Made by a program: the position numbers and the translations under genes | The notes under the pieces: generated by a model | Database searches by the model: none | What the model saw: the letters and a program-made list of their open reading frames with translations, nothing else | Told to the model about the DNA's origin: nothing | Assembly: GCF_963576545.1 (NCBI RefSeq) | Contig: NC_083651.1 | Location: 25,051,748 to 25,115,747, forward strand | Reading direction: 5' to 3' | Length of the DNA stretch: 64,000 bases | Source of the DNA: Limanda limanda | Taxonomy: Eukaryota; Chordata; Actinopteri; Pleuronectiformes; Pleuronectidae | Part shown: one piece after another, positions 31,920 through 44,544 of the stretch | Position numbering within the stretch: position 1 is the first letter of the stretch | How the letters are laid out: the number at the start of each line of letters is the position of its first letter

Positions 31920-34900
31920 ACTAATCGTGTTGCATACCTAACTAAGAGCTTAATGTATGCAAACCTAAAACACCCGAGTGGGTGTAAGTGTTCCTGGAGT
32001 TTTTACATCTTCAGACATTCTCCATATGTCTTGGACCATGGAAAATTGTATAGTTGTGCCAGAACCAGAATTTCAAACAAATTGGGGTCTTAAGAGGTAC
32101 GCAGCAGGGACAACACCAGCTAAATTTCACAATCTATTCTCCAAAAAATGTACAAGGCACCTTATGATGGAACAAGTAGCCTCACCATAAGGTGCTTTGA
32201 CACCCCGCCTCAATTTAAGGCATTATTTGAAATAAACCTCCTAAAGCTAGATGATTTACAGATCACTCAGCCTTTGAAGTCGATAGGAACATTAATTCAA
32301 AAATCTAAAATCTCAAAGAGGAAATCTTTGGCTTTTATCCCAAATTAATTGTATATGGAAAAAAGAAGTGCATTTCAAGTTCAGATTGTTTGTTAATGTT
32401 GAGGATTTTTTCATTTGATTAAATGTTGATGAATAAAAGTCTTTATGGCATGAGACCAATAATTCCAATTTTTCACTAAACTTGCATGTTCTATGGGCTT
32501 TTATATAGGAAGAAGACAATATGGCACATGTGAACCCATACTTTAATGAGACCCCATGAGAAAATGCAAATTAGATTGTTAAGCTGGAGCTAAAGAACTG
32601 TATTACATAGTAACATTTTTTATTAATTAATATTTTATTTTTAAAGAACCTGAATATGTAGAGGCAAGTGATGTGTTCCAATGTAGAGAGATGGAATGTT
32701 ATAACCAGTGGAATGATAACAAACATACCACAGCCACATCATTTTCTACTGTCTGTTTCAATCGTACACAAAGAAAAGTTTATTCCTCGGATTACCGATT
32801 TACTCAACCAACAACAAAACAGGACAGGTGGCCCACCCTAGGCTCTATTCCCCTTCTCCTCCTACTCAATCAGAGGGCAAAAGAATAATGGAGAAGCAGT
32901 AAAGCAGGGATGAATGTGCTAACATGTGAAAGCATAATGGAAGCCGATCTGAAGGTAAAGACCTGGGATTACAAAGTGAATCCAGGCTCAGCAACCAGCT
33001 GGAATTATTTTGCATAAACACACTTGATATGGTACCATGTTGTGGCTTTTGTTCCTATCCTGGAAAGCACAGAGCAATGTGGTGGATGTGGTAAATGAGA
33101 CTCATACAGAGTGCTGGAGAACAGGGAAATGGAGGATGGTGGAACTGATATGGTGAATGACAGAACATGATTTTACACTTGACAATTCACTTTTTTTAGA
33201 ATAAGAATTCTAAAGAATTATAGAAGCCTACCACCACATCATTTAAGCTTTAAGAGCCTTTTGCCTCTAACTAAAATAAACTGATGACCAGCATTTCTCA
33301 AGAATTATGGAGGTAGCACTGGTGCACATACAGGCACATGCAGTTAACTCTTATTGCCAACAAAGCCCAAGTGACAGGTACACAGCATAAAGAGCAGACT
33401 AGGAAGCTCCTGCATGTTAGATAACTGCATTGCATGTCTATGCGGGTATTATGATGACAAAAATGTACTTCTACAAATGAGAATGAAAGTACAGCTCTAT
33501 ACGCAAGGAAATGCTATGAAACCAAGCATGTTGCAGCCCTGCGACAACACTAAAATATTGAACATGAAGCATGAACAACAGGAGGATTTCAGTTGAAGAT
33601 TCAAGCTGTGGAAATTTGGTAGCTTCTGCTTTCAGATGAATATGATGGCTTGCAGCTTCAGGTGTAGGAATGTCCTCCCTGTTGGAAATTGAGATTACAC
33701 TCAATAGGCGTGGGCAGCAACAGGTGGGATTTTCCATCAGTTGCCTCGACCATGAAACTGCTGGTTCTCCTACCAGTGGTTTCTGTCGTGCAAGGTATAA
33801 TGGGAAGCATCCCAAGACTGTGTGCTGTTTTTCTCATAGCTTCCTAAAACAGAGTTTATTAGATACAGCAGGTAATAAAGTTTTGTATAATTATAGCTAA
33901 AGCAATATTTTGACAGAAGAGAAAAGAACATCACATCATTGGTTTTCTGAAGTGGCTCAAGGACATGCTGTCTGTCATTGGACGTACTCCTGATCTTATT
34001 TGGAAGGTTGGGCCTGCTGAAATTGGCCTATGAACACGGGTTACACAGCATATTTTCATTGAACCACAAGCATTATGTTAAGTCTGCTCTGGTTGGCTTC
34101 TGGAAAAAATAGAGTAGGGCTTCCATGTGTGTCTGATGAGTACTAACAGGGTACCAGCAAAGAGAGTGGGAGGAATAGAGGTCAGTAGGGGCCCTCAGTA
34201 TATTTCTTTACGAGGGGCTCCCAAGCTAGTTAATCCAACCTTTCAGTCAGAAAATTCACAGATTACTCTATAAAAGGTTTTCATGGTAACTAGGCTTACT
34301 TTCTAACAAAAAGGAAAAGGAGACATTAAAACTTTTTTACAGTGTGTCTTGTGAATTATCGAGCTAGATTTTTTTTTAATGTAATTTTCTTCAATGCTGC
34401 TTTCACCACATACACAATATGAGAGACAGACATTATCTCAAACCAGGACAAATACAACCAAAAGTATCTGCATTTTTTTAAACACCTATTTCACTCAACC
34501 TGTCATGACTGAATGCAAATAGAGAAGGTACATTGCTGTTTGAATCAGCACCTAAACTGAAGAAATTTATCAAGTCTAGGTTTGTCACAGAATTTCACAA
34601 GCTACTGCTCTTTGATTATCAGCTGATAGAGATTCAACATTACTTGCCTCTGATGCTGCCTGAACTCAAGTCACGTTAGTCTCACCATTCTCGGCCTACA
34701 GTTGACGTGGCCATTAAAATGCAGCCAAATGCACTTTGACACTGATTAGCTAATGACGGACATGGGAATGTGACAAAATAAACAGCCACCCTCCCTTGAG
34801 GATTCCCCCCAGGGTTGCTGAAATAAATTAGGAAGTGTATATACTGAAATGAAATAAACAAGGAAATCAATATATATATAGAAACAAACCTTGTGCCATC

Positions 34901-35310
34901 TAAGAGTTTTTTCATCTTAATATCGTATTTCGTTAATTTCCCATGTCCCTCTCGGGACCCTATAAATGTTGCCAGAGGTATGCCGGCCACAAACACACAC
35001 ACACATAAACCCACACACACACACATTTCCTTACCTCTCATAGAAGCCCATTTGTGATTACATGGCAGGTTCAAGCTTCACGGGAGACGCAGTATTTCAT
35101 CTTACGTCCGGACCAACCACCACCTCCCTCTGTCGCCAACGAAGGGCCATGATATCCATTTCTAAACAGGAAACAGACACATATGCCTTTATGTATGCTG
35201 GAATGTGCATGTGCAGCCTGTCTCTACATCTGTACATAAGTCTATGCCTGTGTGAGTGTTCAGAATATGAAACACTCATCACTGCTAGTGTTCTGCATGC
35301 TTAAGGAATC
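31920..35310. other. No recognisable gene; CA runs
   Basis: Only chance frames. CA-rich stretches at about 34990-35028. Confidence 0.5.
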
Positions 35311-35314
35311 AGTA

Positions 35315-35730
35315 TGGAGCTATTTTCATTCCAAAACTTCCGCACCATTCGCTTGCAAACACAATGTGTTTTGCAAATACAAAATGCACCTGGCAAACAG
35401 ACACACTACATATTCCTAATAAATTATGCTTCAGCAACAAAATGTGTCTAGCGCGTACGAATTATGTGATATTTTTGTGTCATACTTGAAGAATACCTTA
35501 TTTTTGCACTGGTAAAATCGATTTTTTTTATTACAAAATATATTGAAAATATTTTGACATATGTAGTGTATTTGTCTGTGAGGTGTGTTTTGTATTTGTG
35601 AAACAAGTGCATTAGTTTGTTAATGCTGTTTTCTATTTGCTAACCACTCTGTGTTTGCAAGTGAATGGTGGAGAATTTGTAAAACATGTTTTGTTTGTTT
35701 GAATTAACTTTTGGCATGAACGTAGCTCCA
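35315..35730. mobile_element. MITE with long inverted repeats (416 bp)
   Basis: The left end TGGAGCTATTTTCATTCC and the right end, inverted, TGGAGCTACGTTCATGCC correspond. A second paired block follows inward: ACCATTCGCTTGCAAACACA at about 35342-35361 against its near complement at about 35650-35675. The flanks are TA (left) and CA (right), so a TA target with one change is possible. The interior is AT-rich and non-coding. The class is uncertain. Confidence 0.7.
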
Positions 35731-35800
35731 CATGTCTGCAAGTGAATCATCTCTTGAATTTATTGATTTAAAAAAATTGATTATTAGTGAGTGCACTTAT

Positions 35801-35818
35801 TTTAGGGGGGGGGGGGAA
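35801..35818. repeat. Poly-G run
   Basis: About twelve consecutive G, an assembly-prone homopolymer without other context. Confidence 0.6.
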
Positions 35819-36667
35819 ACAAAAGGCTGATGGAAGTGGTTCAACTTTTAGTTCCCTCCATGGTTTATTTATCCCTAACTTGCCTCTGGGAAATGCTGTG
35901 GTTCATTGCCATGTGTTAAAGATGCACACAATAAAATACCATCCACAGACAAATAAAATGGATAAATGAATGACACACATATTACATACTGACTGGAAAC
36001 ATTAGGGTGAGGGGCTGGTGCATGATATTAGCAAGTGCAGAATCATACATGTGATTGTCACATGCAGTTGTGTTTATTTCATGAAATCCACTGACAGCCC
36101 CTTGAACCTCATTAATTGATGTATTCATGGACCATCTGATGAAGCCATATTTTTCTTCTTTAATAAAACTACTAATTGCAAATTGCAAGCCTCAAATCCA
36201 ATTTCAACCCTAATCCATTAACCCGTTTTGTTTTTACCTTCCACAGTGGGTTTCGTCACCAGATGACAACACTGTAAATACATTGAAGTGAAATTGTTGA
36301 ATAATGATGTTGTTGTCGGAGCGCCTGGGCTACACTGGCTACGTGAGCAGTGCTTAAAAAAAAGTCTGTTTTGTGCCTTGGCCTTGGTTGTGGCCACAAT
36401 GGAGAATCCTTATTCACACAGATATGTAGTTGTAAATGGGAGAAGGAATTTCCAGTTTTTCCCACTGCAACTTTAGGCTGCTTTCTTCTGCAACTTCCTG
36501 AATCGCTTATGTTCACATGTGGGGAGCTCTCCAATGTTTCATTCACAAGTGGAAACATGTCCATCCTCTTATCCTTGGCCCTCTTTGTCCAGATTGTAAG
36601 TCTTCGTCTGAAAGTGTGGACTTTGTCAGCAACCAATAAGATGTTGCTATTTTTCCCTTGAGGTGAC

Positions 36668-37947
36668 CAGTGTTAATTTTGGCAGCTATTTTTGATTTAG
36701 TCTTAGTCTTAGTCTTTTGACGAAAATGCATATTAGTTTTAGTCACATTTAGTCATTTTTATCCTTCTTAGTTTTAGTCTAGTTTTATTCGACGAAAACA
36801 AATTACATTTTAGTCTAGTTTTAGTCGACGAAAACAAATTACATTTTAGTCTAGTTTTAGTCACATTTAATAGCCACATTAAACTCCTTATCTTCCCTTC
36901 TCAGGTCCAGGGACCCCCTGTGTTGTGTCTACAACTGCATACTAGTCTAGCTTTCAGTACTTAGGTTGTCCATTAGATATCCTTCCTATAGGTCTATAGC
37001 AGGGGTCGGCAACCCATTTTGCCCCCTCTTCCCCCAAATAAAATTTGTCTAGAGCCGCAAAACATATTTGATAACAAAGCTGATAAAATTTTATATAAAG
37101 TTAAGTTATACTATACTAATCTGTAGATTATTGCATTTATGAAATTATAGAACAACAATAAAGAAAACTGTTGACATTTTATTTATTTTTACCTGTTACA
37201 ACAAAGGGAAACACCAAATGCTTATGAAGAGGAGAAGAAAATACACAGGCAAGTGTAGCCCTACTTTGAAATAAATTAAACGCAGAACTATGTAGGGTTA
37301 TTTGAGTCATCCCCATTTTTGTGAGAAATGTATGAAATAAGAAGTACCCTATTTTGAAATAAATAAAAACATATAGCTGCAGCTTATATATTTTAGTTGG
37401 CGTTGGCGAAATGTGAAAACAAAAAGTGAAAGCAGATCAGACTGGAGGAGGAAACTGCAGCTCGGTAGAAACCAGCTGCAGCCTCTGCTCTGATCCAGAA
37501 GCTGCGGCACTGATCTCAGAGCAGCTGAGACCAGAGAAACTCTGTGTTTTCACTGTTTCCATAGTTAAGAAGCAGCCGGTGAGTCAGTGACCGGCCTGCT
37601 TCACGTGAACGAGCTCTGATCTCACTGTGTCTCTCTGAGCGAGTGCGCGGGGGCGGAGCCTCGGGACCGGTGCGCTGTCTGGGAGCACACACACAGACAC
37701 ACACACTCGCCACTACGGGTACTTCATGACGGCCTGATACGATTATGTTTTTTTAAATTGTTGTGACTTAGTCAACCGCCAAGATTTTCGTTTTGTCTCG
37801 TCTCGTTAACGAAAATTAAAATAGATTTCGTCATAGTTTTTATTTTCAAAGATCCATTTCGTTACGTCCTCGTCTCGTCTTAGTCATGGGAAAAGGGGCG
37901 TTAACGAATATTTTTCGTTATCGTTATCGTCAACGAAATTAACACTG
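36668..37947. mobile_element. hAT MITE inserted in hAT transposase pseudogene
   Basis: The ends CAGTGTTAATTT and AAATTAACACTG are inverted and the flanks are a perfect 8-bp duplication, GAGGTGAC (36660-36667 and 37948-37955). Both are hAT features. The interior has AT-rich subterminal parts with ACGAAAA/TTTTCGT motifs, a 36-bp tandem repeat (36778-36860), the start of another hAT-like element at about 37000 and a GC-richer core (37430-37740). It has no transposase of its own. Confidence 0.9.
37000..37060 (+). repeat. End fragment of a further hAT-like element
   Basis: CAGGGGTCGGCAACCC at 37000 is the typical start of a Charlie-like hAT element. No matching inverted end was found in the next kilobase, so only one end is preserved. 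Confidence 0.5.
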
Positions 37948-37955
37948 GAGGTGAC

Positions 37956-40900
37956 AGGTTAAACGGTTCAGTTGTGAAAAGATGTCACAGAGGTTGGCAA
38001 GTTCAGCCTGAAACCTCAGATCTGCATAGTAGTGTGCGACTGGGGATGTTTTCTCTGTGAGAAAAAGAGAAAACTGCATTCCTCACTTCAAACAGGCGAC
38101 TGAGGACCAATCATGTTGAAAGCCGTCTCACCTCAATGTGATGCAGCAGCTTGACATGATCTGCCTCCATGTGCTCACACAGCTGAGAAAAACATCTGGA
38201 GTTCACAGCATTCTGTTTAATGAAGTTGACGGTTTTCACAACCACATCCATCACTTCATGGAAATCTTTTTTTAGGCAAGGCTTTCATGGTGGAGAAAAC
38301 AGTAAGGGAGGATATAGGTTTATGAGCCATTGGAAGATGGTTAAATGTGGTCACAAAGGGATGCACATAGTCCACAGGCTGTGGCATTTGGAAAATGAGT
38401 AACTGGTATTAAGGGGACCACAGTGTACCACTAAAAACCTTCCCACAACGCCACAGTTTACAAAAGTTCCAACCAGTCTGGCTTAGTTGTTTTTTTTAAA
38501 TCACAAAACCTATTGTTGAAAGTGAAATAGTATTTTGTGAGCCATCTTCTTTTTTAGTTAAGTTACTTAAACAAATGCATTCTCTGCTAGTGCTAAGACA
38601 CTGCTGCAGTATCTTGGAAAAGGTCATAAATCTTCTGTATTTATCTCAACTGAACAAACTATCCTTCCACAAAAAAAACATTGTCAGGGCTACTGAGATG
38701 TAACATGTCTTACCCAGGTCATTGTATAGTAGATATCAAGATAATTTGATATTTTCAGAGGCAAAGTTCATTAAACGTGACTTCTTGTTTATTCAGTGGA
38801 TCCTTGGTTTGTGTTGAAGTTTGTCTTTTGTAATTGCAGTGTCCTGGCAGGAAAAGAAAACAATCATGTATTGTCTACTTGACCAACTCCCTATAGATCC
38901 CACAGACAAAAACTTGCATTCCTAATGTGTTCACAATTGTTTTTTGAGAAACTCCAGAATCTGGTATTTTCTTAATGTAAGATCAGATCAATGATGGCTG
39001 GATTGAAGCCAACTAAACCAGGGCCTGACTTGTGGGAACACAGACCTGAGAGCAGGCAGTTATGGTCAGAGATTAAAGGAGCACGACATGTTATTATGAA
39101 ATACTGTAGCTCTGTCCTCTCCAAGGTTGTGTGTATTTGTATGCCTTCATGTTCAGTAAGCTGTAGGTTGCATGAAATACACTATAATAATAATAGTGTT
39201 TTAGCTGCGGAGATAAAGGAAATAAAAGGCTCCTGAGCCCTGCATGTACACAAACTCATACAGATGTTACTACAGATATTCTACTGTAATAGGCACATAC
39301 TGTAGATTTGAATGGTGTTTATATTTTACTTTTAAATATATATATACACTTATTAAAAACAGGGAAATCAGCACAAACTGTTATTGCTTGAGATAAATCA
39401 CTGGTTTATACATCGTGTAGAGATAATGCACAAACATTCATATTCTTCACACGGAAACAATTGGTTGCAACAACGTCAAGCACTCACTGTCTTCAAGGCA
39501 GGAATGAAACTCCACACTTTAATATGTGCTAACCCTTCTCCACATAACACCACCCTGCACATTTCCTTGACCCAATCACATCCCTGCCTGGTGATCTGTG
39601 TCATGTGTCAGACAGGCCAGACAGTTCATAAAGTTTTAACAAGCCTCATAAGACAGGTGGTGGAGAGGCAGAAGAAGACAGTACAGATATTCCTGTGAAG
39701 AACACATCCTGTGTTAAACGTCAGGACATCTTGGTTAATGCCACAGGGTTAAACATGACCCGAGGAGGATTTATGACATCAGTCTGTGCTGGCCGTGAAT
39801 CTAAAGGGGCAAATACAGCCATGTTTTATTAGAGAGGTAATTCCATAAATTATCTGATAGTGGACTTGATCCACAGCTGAGGGAGAGAGAATACAATCTT
39901 TATTTGAGACACATCACTGTGTCAATCATACATGATGGAATAGTATATGGTCTCTGAGATGCATTTTTCCTGTAGGCTGGTAAGCTTTTTTTGAATTGAT
40001 GCAACACTTTCACCGAAAGGAAAGAATGTCCCATGCTGAATGAACCCAGATGCCGCAGAAGGTAGGCAGCTGAAAATTAACACTTTATTATGAATGCAGA
40101 ATTAATAGGACTAAACTTAATTAACTCCAGATCTGTGGTTCGATGCAGCTCACTACAACAGTGCAAGACACACAGCATTGCTGACAGCAAGGAGGAATGC
40201 CAATGTTACCATTAAAGAAACAACTTTGTTGTCGTGAGATGACCTAATATCTGAATGGTTAGGAAGCAGGTCCCTAGTTTGGCTCCTGCCCTTATGTTTG
40301 TAATATCAAACATAATGCCATTAATAGGTCCCACAGTTTAACTGCCAAACACAACACAAGACGTAACATGACGCACATAGCCAGGACATCAGGGTTAAAG
40401 TAACCACAAGGATCTGTCATCATTCATTTATTAATAAATAAATGTGATTGTCAGTTTGTGTGAAAAGCAGCACAGATGAGCACACACACACACACACACG
40501 ATCCAGTGGTGCCAAGAAAAACTCCCAGAGGAAAGACTGAAAACTTCATTGATGTGATTGTGTCCCCCCACCTTTCCCTTCTCTTTGTGTTAAACTAAGC
40601 TGAGGAGCGTCCTACTTCGGGGTCAGATACACTACCTGAAAAATATGCAGTGAGGAAATAAAAGCATTATATAATTTTTGATATTTATTTTAATTATAAT
40701 AATAATTGTTGTTGTTGAAAAGTTCATAAGAAATTAGATAATTTCCTCTGTATTATCTTAAATGGTCAGCTATAATAGTTTATTGTGTCTTTCTCTGTTT
40801 AGTCCAGCATGGCCCAGTAAACACACATCACTGATCGGTCTGTTTCCTGTTTCTGCAGTTCTCCTTCATTCCAGAGCTCCCAAGCCAATGCTGATGAGTC

Positions 40901-41960
40901 TTGATGCCATTAGTGTCGATTTCATGTGACAGCGATGAAACCAGATAATCAAAATCAATAACTCAAGCTTCTCTAAGCCAGTGATAGTCGACATTAGTAA
41001 AAACCTTTTCATGGCAGTGCTTGTGTGCTTAGTTGCATATGCATTTATGAGAGCATATGTGTGCAAAAAAATAGGCTTGTACATATAGTTCTGCTGCAAA
41101 GGGAGCAGGATACTATTTATTCAATAAAAACTATATCAATCATGCAACACTTCAATTAATTACTAGTGGAGGGCTAGAGTTGTAATAAGTCATTTAGTCT
41201 GTGCAAAGGTTGAACCATCTGTTTATGTGCTTTTCTGTTCTATTAAATATGTCCCAATCTTTTTTTCAGGCTAGAACACTAATCAAATGTATTTTAATTA
41301 AAGCAGGTTTCTCTGATCTTACCCCCATCCTTCCCTGAGGCCTTTCTGCTCAGTGTTATATTCAACTCATTCTGTATTCTATTCCCTGAAACAGATCGAT
41401 TCTCTTTCTTTCCCCCTTGTATCACCACGTTAGATAGCTTGCATTTATATCATTCAAGTTGCTTCAAATAGAGACAACATAGGAAAAAGAGAACACTAGA
41501 AAACAAGATGCAGGAAGAGGTTAGGAAAAGAGAACAGCACCAAACCTTACTACCTTTCCATCACTCATATTGTTCGTGGATTGAAGAGAGGGAGGAGCGG
41601 GTGGGGGGCTCCTCGAATACAATAAGCCTTGATTTAATGCCTGAATATTCTCTCTGTCATGCATAAAGAACAAATAAGCAAACTTTTTCCCAAAGATTGC
41701 AAGTGCTGCCTTTGATCATGGAACTACACTTGACCTTATTTCTTCAGTAGCTTTTTCTGAATCTTTCTCTCAAATACTGAAGCTCTGAGGGACTGGGTTA
41801 ATAAAAGACAAGTGTTTTATTTTTTTCCTTCCATCTCTGTATTTCTCCCTGCATCTTTCTCACTAAAAGAGACAAAACATCTGGCAGATGCTGCAGCTCT
41901 CAGCAACAGAAGGACAAGGAGAGTAGTGATGTTTGTTCATTTCATAGAAAGAAAATATGT
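37956..41960. other. Non-coding stretch beyond the pseudogene
   Basis: Apart from the transposase remnant up to 38290, only chance frames are seen. A CA run lies at about 40481-40499. Confidence 0.5.
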
Positions 41961-41966
41961 GTGTGA

Positions 41967-42404
41967 TCATAGGGGTGGAGTGATGATAGCCTGTATTTTC
42001 GGCAGAGGGCCTTGTGTCCTTGGAGGTCCACACTGACTCATGAATATCTGGTACAGCGGCTGACAGTGATTGGCTATTGTGGTGAAGCGAGTGGCCTTGT
42101 CTGTGCTCATTGCCAGTGCTTGCAACAACATGAAGCAGTAGCCTCTCATCTCAGCAATGACAGCAGACAAGATGGTTTGAAAACCACTCAGGACAAATAG
42201 CAGAACGGCTGTACTGATGTGCAGTGGGGTTGCTTTTGTTTCATTAAGGTTGATAGCTTGGCCATCAATATCATCCTTGGGAAGACGATATGGAGCAAAT
42301 ATGTGGGCAAAAAATTCTGCCCAGGAGGAATATTCTGCTACACATAAATAAGTTGAGGTTGTACAATGAAATTTAGTTGAAAAGATTTTGTAGTTAAGTA
42401 ACAT
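41967..42404 (-). other. Unassigned 145-codon open frame
   Basis: An uninterrupted minus-strand frame, the longest not explained by a repeat. It includes YRLPKDDIDGQAI and a hydrophobic stretch (LHISTAVLLFVLSGFQTIL). I recognise no family, see no splice sites that would make it an exon, and codon use is not distinctive. It may be chance or a decayed retrocopy. Confidence 0.2.
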
Positions 42405-43299
42405 GGATACAATTGATCCTATGCAGTAAACTGAAATCTTTTACTTTATGTGAACTAGGAAAGCTGGTTACCGTCAGCAGACAGGGTAATAATTATGTTG
42501 TGGGTGGATAGAAAGAGTGACTATCACAAAGTAGCATTTAAGTTCAGAGACCGACTCTAACCAGGCAATGTCTGTTAAAAATGAGTTGAGAGGAACATAA
42601 TGTTAGAGCTTGGGGAAATTCACATATGATACATTACACCTTCAACAGCACAAAAGCAACCCAAAGAACTCAGAGTTTAATTAAAAAGAAAACATTATCC
42701 CCTCACAACAGATGATAAAACAGATGAAAAAAATTACATTCAAAATTAATCATCAGCCAATGCAAAGACAGTAGCTGGGGTATTTCTCTCTTCCCATCTT
42801 TCCTTAAACTTTCTCCTTTTTTTAGCAGTTGACCCGTCTTTCCCTGACTTTCAGTATCTGGGGGCATGGTCTCCTTTTGCATGCTAATAAAATAGTCACG
42901 ACGGCTCATCTTGCTGAGAGCATTTTGACTCGCATGTGTAAAAAGTCATAAGTGTGTATTCTGCGTGCCAAGCCCATAAGACTTCAGAGTCGGATAATGT
43001 AAAACTTTTACTTTGATTACTTAAAAGATCCAATGTAAAAAATACTAATTTTCGATTATCAAATGGCAAATATAAAGTCAAGTTAATCTCAGTAAAGCCT
43101 GTTCTGGCTTAAGTGAAACGTGTAAACAAATCTATGAGAAATTTTCTAAACGTTCAGAGGAAATAAGATTTTAGTTCACAAACACTCTTCTTCTTTAAAT
43201 GGAACACTGTGTAGCTCCAGTCTCCAAACATCAACCCCCAAGACATCTTGTATATCTGTCCCATTTCCTCATCATCTGTTTGAAACTAGGCAAGAGACT

Positions 43300-43400
43300 A
43301 GGGATGAGCGACAACACCATTATCTGTATCTCTATCTGTTTAACCGACTACATTCTCGTTTCCGCTTTAACTGGCAGTTTGTATTTTAAGCCTGACATAG
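43300..43400 (+). repeat. Short hAT-like repeat fragment
   Basis: TAGGGATGAGCGACAACACC followed by ATTATCTGTATCTCTATCTG and a TTTAACCGACTACATT block resembles the start of a dispersed teleost hAT-derived repeat. Only one end is visible. Confidence 0.4.
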
Positions 43401-43617
43401 ATATGGGTTGATCAGAAGTTGCTATATTTATTGTTGTAACAAACCTCTCTGTTATTACTTGTTGCTTGCGAACATGTCCTTTTAAGCCTTGTCGTGGGCT
43501 CATTCATGACCACAGTTTAATGATTGGTAACAAAACTTTCAGAAAATATTCTTTTGAAAGTCCAGGAGCAAAAGGTTCCAGTATGATGAATGGCAGGTCA
43601 TGATACTTCATTTAAAG

Positions 43618-44536
43618 CAGGGGTGTCCAAACTTTTTGTCCCGAGGGCCACATACAGAAAAAATACCAAGGACTGGGCCACTCACGCCGCCAAGCCCCCC
43701 TGCCCTGGAGTGGACTGTTGACAGTCGCGTCGCTCAGGGCGGGGGGGCGTGGCGGCGTGGCGTGGTGGCGTTCTGAGGGACAGCTAGCAAGTCAGCAAAG
43801 CAATTCACCGCCAGACCACTAGGTGGAGTAACGTTTTTTTTGGCGAAGACAACCTTAGAGACACCTTCTTTGTGTGTGGCAGTCTTTGTCGACTGTTTAT
43901 TACTTTTTCTGGAGAACAAATTTGTCCCTGATCTTTCTCCACAGCTTCGTACACTCGTCGACCTGCAAACAGACGTCAGCCGAGATCTCCTTCCAGGAAT
44001 TGCAGGTCATCTGCGTGTCCTTGTATTTAGTCAGTGACAGTGGGTTATACAAGTGGTCATACTTTCAGATCTCTTCTGCCAAGTGCTCTTCTATTTGGTC
44101 CATATCCGTTCTTCTAAATCTTCCTTGGTTTTTGCCGGTATTATGGGGCATGAAACCGGAAATATGACTCTGGAAAGGATGTAGTTAGCGGGCCAATCAC
44201 AGCCTTGCGGGCTGTGTGAGGCTTGTGTAGCTTTGTCGTATAGTTACAAAAATTGGTGAATGCACGCAAGCATGAAAGAAGGGGCACGCAAGGGGCTCTC
44301 GCGTGCTTGCGTGCCCCTTCTTGCGTGTCTCTGAAAACGCACAAGAATGCACCGGCCTCTCCCCTGTCGAAATAGCCTGGTCCCATAAAGCAAAACAAAG
44401 TGCTTTAAGTAAGTGCCATTTGAGCGCTACTAAATTTTTTTTTTTTATACATTATATTTTTAGACATTGATGCGGGCCAATTAAAAATGGATGGCGGGCC
44501 GCAGTTGGCCCGCGGGCCGTAGTTTGGACACCCCTG
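43618..44536. mobile_element. hAT element with a captured MADF/Harbinger-like core
   Basis: The ends CAGGGGTGTCCAAACT and AGTTTGGACACCCCTG are perfect inverted repeats over at least 16 bp. They lie between a perfect 8-bp duplication, ATTTAAAG (43610-43617 and 44537-44544). The interior has GGCCC-rich subterminal repeats, then a core (about 43795-44340) that shares blocks with the Harbinger-type MITE at 17669-18156 and contains a MADF-domain remnant. A 16-bp inverted pair (44277-44292 and 44306-44321) lies near the right side. Confidence 0.9.
43900..44103 (-). pseudogene. MADF-domain protein remnant
   Basis: The minus strand from the ATG at 44103 reads MDQIEEHLAEEI, a TGA stop, then KYDHLYNPLS, NSWKEISADV and ECTKLWRKIRDKFVLQKK before two stops. 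This is the MADF (Myb/SANT-like) fold, with the expected tryptophans and the LW..IRD.F signature. In fish such domains occur in host proteins and in proteins linked to PIF/Harbinger transposons; the neighbouring shared blocks favour the second. One stop and the lack of anything after the domain show that it is dead. Confidence 0.75.
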
Positions 44537-44544
44537 ATTTAAAG

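Larger units (their letters stand above)
36255..38290 (-). pseudogene. hAT transposase pseudogene, split by a hAT MITE
   Basis: The minus strand holds dispersed blocks of a hAT transposase of the ZBED5/SCAND3/GTF2IRD2-like group. At about 38290-38110: HEVMDVVVKTVNFIKQNAVN and CEHMEADHVKLLHH, matching the family's 'LNEVL.DVVK.VN.IK...L.SRLF..LCE.M...H..LL.HTEVRWLS'. Near 37990-37956: CDIFSQLNRLTCHL. At 36630-36560: VADKVHTFRRRLTIW and MDMFPLVNE. At about 36440-36390: TTTYLCE-stop-GFSIVAT, the hAT dimerisation motif. There are several frameshifts and stops, the N-terminal BED finger and the catalytic start are not visible, and there is a deletion before the C-terminal motif. The reading is interrupted by the insertion 36668-37947 and resumes across it in frame. 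It is a dead transposase copy. Confidence 0.75.

Noticed and set aside
34682..35074. 130-codon minus-strand frame with Cys-Val repeats
   Set aside because: It is driven by CA repeats on the opposite strand.
36350..36661. 103-codon plus-strand frame
   Set aside because: Antisense to the hAT transposase remnant.
43734..44398. Short frames on both strands in the hAT element
   Set aside because: Apart from the MADF remnant they show no motif and come from GC-rich repeat sequence.
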